Assembly: GCA_027858145.1 (NCBI GenBank)
Contig: JAQIDF010000069.1
Location: forward strand, 1 to 16,567
Source of the DNA: Prolixibacteraceae bacterium
Lineage (GTDB): Bacteria; Bacteroidota; Bacteroidia; Bacteroidales; Prolixibacteraceae
Direction of reading: 5' to 3'
DNA length: 16,567 bases
Below are positions 14,184 to 16,567 of the stretch, piece after piece. The position numbers were made by a program, and so were the translations under genes. The notes below the pieces were generated by a model. The model searched no databases. It was given only the letters and a program-made list of their open reading frames with translations, and had not been told where the DNA came from. Numbering within the stretch: position 1 is the stretch's first letter; every line of letters starts with the position of its first letter.

Positions 14184-16199
14184 CTACTTAATATTTTTAA
14201 ATCTTTCTTGTTTTAGTACGAATGCTGATCGTGAAGGTATGTATAGCCTGAGATAATGCTGTTTTGTTTCAGTCGGTATCGTGTAATATGTGATTCGTTC
14301 ATCAATTCTGTCAAAACCTCCAAAGTTTCCCGAGTCGGTATTGAGTACCACATTATACTTTGACGGATTTAATGGGATTCCATAATCTGCAAATGATTGA
14401 GTGGGGTTAAAATTGAAAATAAAAAGATATTCGTTGCGTTTGAAAACCAAAACCTGGTCGGCTTTGTTTTCCCATATTTTATATACTTCAGGCGTTGCCA
14501 GTAAATTGTTCTCTTTAATCAACGCTATCATATCACGGTCAAAATCTTTTAACCACTGATATTTAAGTTCGTTATTATCGGAAATACTCCATAGCCTGCT
14601 GGCATGCTTATATGACCAGTTATTTCCTTCACGCGGAAAGTCGATCCACTCGGGGTGCCCAAATTCATTTCCCATGAAATTGAGATATGCCCCACCTGCA
14701 CAGCTGGCCGTTATAAGTCGTATCATTTTATGTAGAGCGATACCGCGGTCAACAGTTAAATTGGGTTGGTCTTTTCGCATGCTGAAGTACATTTCTTTGT
14801 CAATCAAACGAAAAATAATTGTTTTGTCACCAACCAATGCCTGATCGTGGCTCTCGGCATAATTTACTACTTTTTCATCGTCGCGGTGGGCGTTCATTTG
14901 GTGAAAAATATCACCTACTTCCCATTCTTCATCTTTCTGTTCTTTTATGAGTTTTATCCAGTAATCGGGTACACCCATGCTCATACGATAATCAAAGCCA
15001 AAACCTCCGGAGGTTATTGGTGCCGCTAATCCGGGCATGCCACTCACATCTTCGGCAATGGACAGAGCTCCGGGTTTAAATTCGTGAATGAGTTTATTGG
15101 CTAATATGAAATACACTATAGCATCGTAATCAAGATTAGGAGAGAAATAATCATCGTAGCCTGAGAAGGCTTTTTCAAGGCCGTGGTCGAGGTATAGCAT
15201 ACTGGTTACACCGTCGAAGCGGTAACCGTCAAACTGGAATTCATCAAGCCAAAAGCGGATGTTAGAGAGGAGAAAATGCAACACTTCGTTTTTGTTGTAG
15301 TTGAAGCAATACGAGTCCCACGCAGGATGCAATCCCCTGCCACCTTCGTGGAAAAATTGGTATTGTGTACCGTCAAATTTCCCCAGGCCCTCCACCTCAT
15401 TTTTTACGGCATGCGAATGTACAAGATCTATTATTACAGCAATATCCATGCTGTGAGCTTCATCTATTAGTGCTTTGAGTTCATCGGGGGTGCCAAACCT
15501 CGAAGACGGAGCAAAAAAGCTTGAAACGTGATAACCGAAACTGCCATAATATGGATGTTCAGGAATTGCCATGAACTGGATGACATTGTATCCGGCCTCT
15601 TTTATACGTGGAAGGGTCTCTTTTCTGAATTCATTATACGTGTGAACCCGCTCTTCTTCTCCCGCCATTCCAATATGTGCTTCGTAAATGAGCGGTGCCT
15701 CGTTTTTGCGCCTGAAATTTTTATTCTTCCATTTGTATTCTTTTGGCGGATACCAAACCTGTGCATTAAATATTTTTGTGTCGTTATCCTGTACAACGCG
15801 TTGTGCCCATGCCGGGATGCGTTTTCCTTCTCCACCTTCCCATTTTACCTGCAAGGCATACAAATCGCCATGCTTTAGCTGGCTTTCTTCGAGTTTTAGT
15901 TCCCACTTGCCATTGGCTTGTTTTTCGAATGCAAACTCAGTTTGTAAAGCCCAGTTATTGAAATCCCCTGTTAAAAAAATCTCAGTGGCGTTGGGTGCCC
16001 ACTCTCTTATGTGCCAAAATCCCTTTTCTTTGTGAATGCCAAAGTAACGATGCCCCTGTGCAAAATCACTCAGGGCACTGTCGTTGCATAGTTCTATCTC
16101 TTTTTTCTCTGATAGGTTGTGCAAGGTTTTGTATATATCAGAATATGGCTTTAGCCATGGGTCAATTTCGGTAATATGAAGGTTTTTCATCGCGTGCAT
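14184..16199 (-). CDS. glgB: 1,4-alpha-glucan branching enzyme (GH13, eukaryote-like type)
   Basis: Makes alpha-1,6 branches in glycogen by cutting and moving alpha-1,4 chains; cytoplasmic. The 671 residues begin ITEIDPWLKPY at about 9-19, the start style of the eukaryote-like GlgB group. A CBM48 domain follows at about 57-150 (FWHIREWAPNATEIFLTGDF at 61-80). The GH13 barrel has VIIDLVHSHA at 255-264, FDGYRFDGVTSM at 323-334 with nucleophile Asp329, IAEDVSG at 381-387 with acid Glu383, and AESHDQAL at 448-455 with Asp452. A C-terminal all-beta domain ends with RSAFVLK at 657-663. ATG at 16199 or at 16190 (MKNLHITE) could be the start. It converges on the exb operon and lies apart from the other glycogen genes of the window. 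All catalytic residues are present. Confidence 0.95.
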   Translation of the reverse strand: MHAMKNLHITEIDPWLKPYSDIYKTLHNLSEKKEIELCNDSALSDFAQGHRYFGIHKEKGFWHIREWAPNATEIFLTGDFNNWALQTEFAFEKQANGKWELKLEESQLKHGDLYALQVKWEGGEGKRIPAWAQRVVQDNDTKIFNAQVWYPPKEYKWKNKNFRRKNEAPLIYEAHIGMAGEEERVHTYNEFRKETLPRIKEAGYNVIQFMAIPEHPYYGSFGYHVSSFFAPSSRFGTPDELKALIDEAHSMDIAVIIDLVHSHAVKNEVEGLGKFDGTQYQFFHEGGRGLHPAWDSYCFNYNKNEVLHFLLSNIRFWLDEFQFDGYRFDGVTSMLYLDHGLEKAFSGYDDYFSPNLDYDAIVYFILANKLIHEFKPGALSIAEDVSGMPGLAAPITSGGFGFDYRMSMGVPDYWIKLIKEQKDEEWEVGDIFHQMNAHRDDEKVVNYAESHDQALVGDKTIIFRLIDKEMYFSMRKDQPNLTVDRGIALHKMIRLITASCAGGAYLNFMGNEFGHPEWIDFPREGNNWSYKHASRLWSISDNNELKYQWLKDFDRDMIALIKENNLLATPEVYKIWENKADQVLVFKRNEYLFIFNFNPTQSFADYGIPLNPSKYNVVLNTDSGNFGGFDRIDERITYYTIPTETKQHYLRLYIPSRSAFVLKQERFKNIK

Positions 16200-16210
16200 T
16201 TTTGTTTAGT

Positions 16211-16238
16211 CTAAAGTATGAATTTATACCGACTTTAG
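16211..16238. promoter_or_regulatory. Inverted repeat just upstream of glgB, possible operator
   Basis: CTAAAGT (16211-16217) and ACTTTAG (16232-16238) are exact reverse complements, with GTAT/ATAC arms nested inside (16216-16219 and 16226-16229). The element sits 12-39 bp before the glgB ATG, where an operator or a leader hairpin could act. No clear -7/-33 promoter pair was found in the 115-bp spacer 16200-16314. Confidence 0.35.
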
Positions 16239-16314
16239 GCAGCCAGCAGCAAAAAATAACGATGAAATTGATTTACGCTTGTTTCTATTTGAATTGAAAG
16301 CTTTGTGTTATTGC

Positions 16315-16567
16315 TTAATAATCACTTTTCAACAGCAATTCCAAATCTCCAGGGGTGTCAACTCCGATGTTGGGATGATTGGTAGTGGAAACCTTTATTT
16401 TGTATCCGTTTTCGAGCCAGCGTAGTTGTTCTAATTTTTCAGACTTTTCGAGCGGGGTTTGATCCAATTTTGTGATTTGGCTGAGGGTTTCGGTATGCAT
16501 AAAGCCCCATATGTAACAAATAAGGGTAAATTACGACGATATTTTTAACGCAGCATAACTCGAATAA
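16315..16567 (-). pseudogene. kdsB: KdsB (CMP-Kdo synthetase) C-terminal part, frameshifted, runs off window
   Basis: 3-deoxy-manno-octulosonate cytidylyltransferase activates Kdo for lipopolysaccharide inner core synthesis. The readable tail holds SQITKLDQTPLEKSEKLEQL, then RWLENGYKIKV and GVDTPGDLELLL, an excellent match to the KdsB C-terminus (compare E. coli PSPLE..EMLEQLR and GVDTPEDLE). Upstream, the expected HIGLYGYR-like block is present as HMGLYAYR (codons at 16513-16490) but in a different frame. Within the tail frame an upstream stop occurs at about 16534. Joining the frames needs 5 extra bases near 16489-16493, where a doubled CCGAA would restore YRTETLSQ. Only about 67 bases before this remain, and they match KdsB poorly. 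It is either a real pseudogene or a base-calling error. An ATG at 16500 could start a short fragment, but that would lack the catalytic domain. Confidence 0.72.

Noticed and set aside
15528..16035. Open frames of 115-116 codons opposite glgB
   Set aside because: They are antisense shadows of an intact glgB with all catalytic motifs, and their products look like no known protein.

Overview
The window looks like chromosomal DNA from a member of the Bacteroidota, probably a Bacteroidales/Marinilabiliales-type organism. This is inferred from AT-rich spacers, start codons without clear Shine-Dalgarno sequences, two TAnnTTTG-like -7 elements, a GSCFA-family protein, an exbB / 4-TM protein / exbD / exbD operon, and a eukaryote-like GlgB. 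I see no insertion sequence, phage gene, CRISPR array or toxin-antitoxin pair. This is core-metabolism DNA rather than an island.

Layout. Positions 1-9165 are a minus-strand block. Read in the direction of transcription it holds a GSCFA protein, a glycogen debranching enzyme, a GT4 glycosyltransferase, a GH57 glucan-active enzyme, then after a 210-bp gap a glucan phosphorylase (glgP) and the 5' part of ribF, which runs off the window. From 9324 the plus strand carries a TatD-family hydrolase, a type I asparaginase, tRNA-Ser(GGA) and a four-gene ExbB/ExbD-type operon ending in a strong hairpin terminator at 13996-14020. From 14184 to the right edge the minus strand carries glgB and the damaged C-terminal end of a KdsB-like gene.

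How the genes fit together. GT4 protein (candidate chain-elongating synthase), GlgB (branching), GlgP (phosphorolysis), debranching enzyme (alpha-1,6 removal) and GH57 (glucan hydrolase or transferase) make up nearly a whole glycogen cycle. No glgC and no GT5-type glgA is visible here. GSCFA, debranching enzyme, GT4 and GH57 are spaced 40, 6 and 11 bp apart and are probably one transcript. The exb operon would build an inner-membrane proton-driven motor; it carries two ExbDs and an unassigned 4-TM protein, with no TonB next to it.

Points most worth a second look: the apparent 5-bp frameshift in kdsB; the GSCFA protein at the head of the glycogen operon; the 4-TM protein inside the exb operon; the altered GRD-type motif in the debranching enzyme; the Lys/Thr/Pro/Ala tail on the GH57 enzyme; and several unexplained inverted repeats in spacers, the best being a nested one beside the exb terminator. 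I found no clear sign of a wholly new defence or mobile system.
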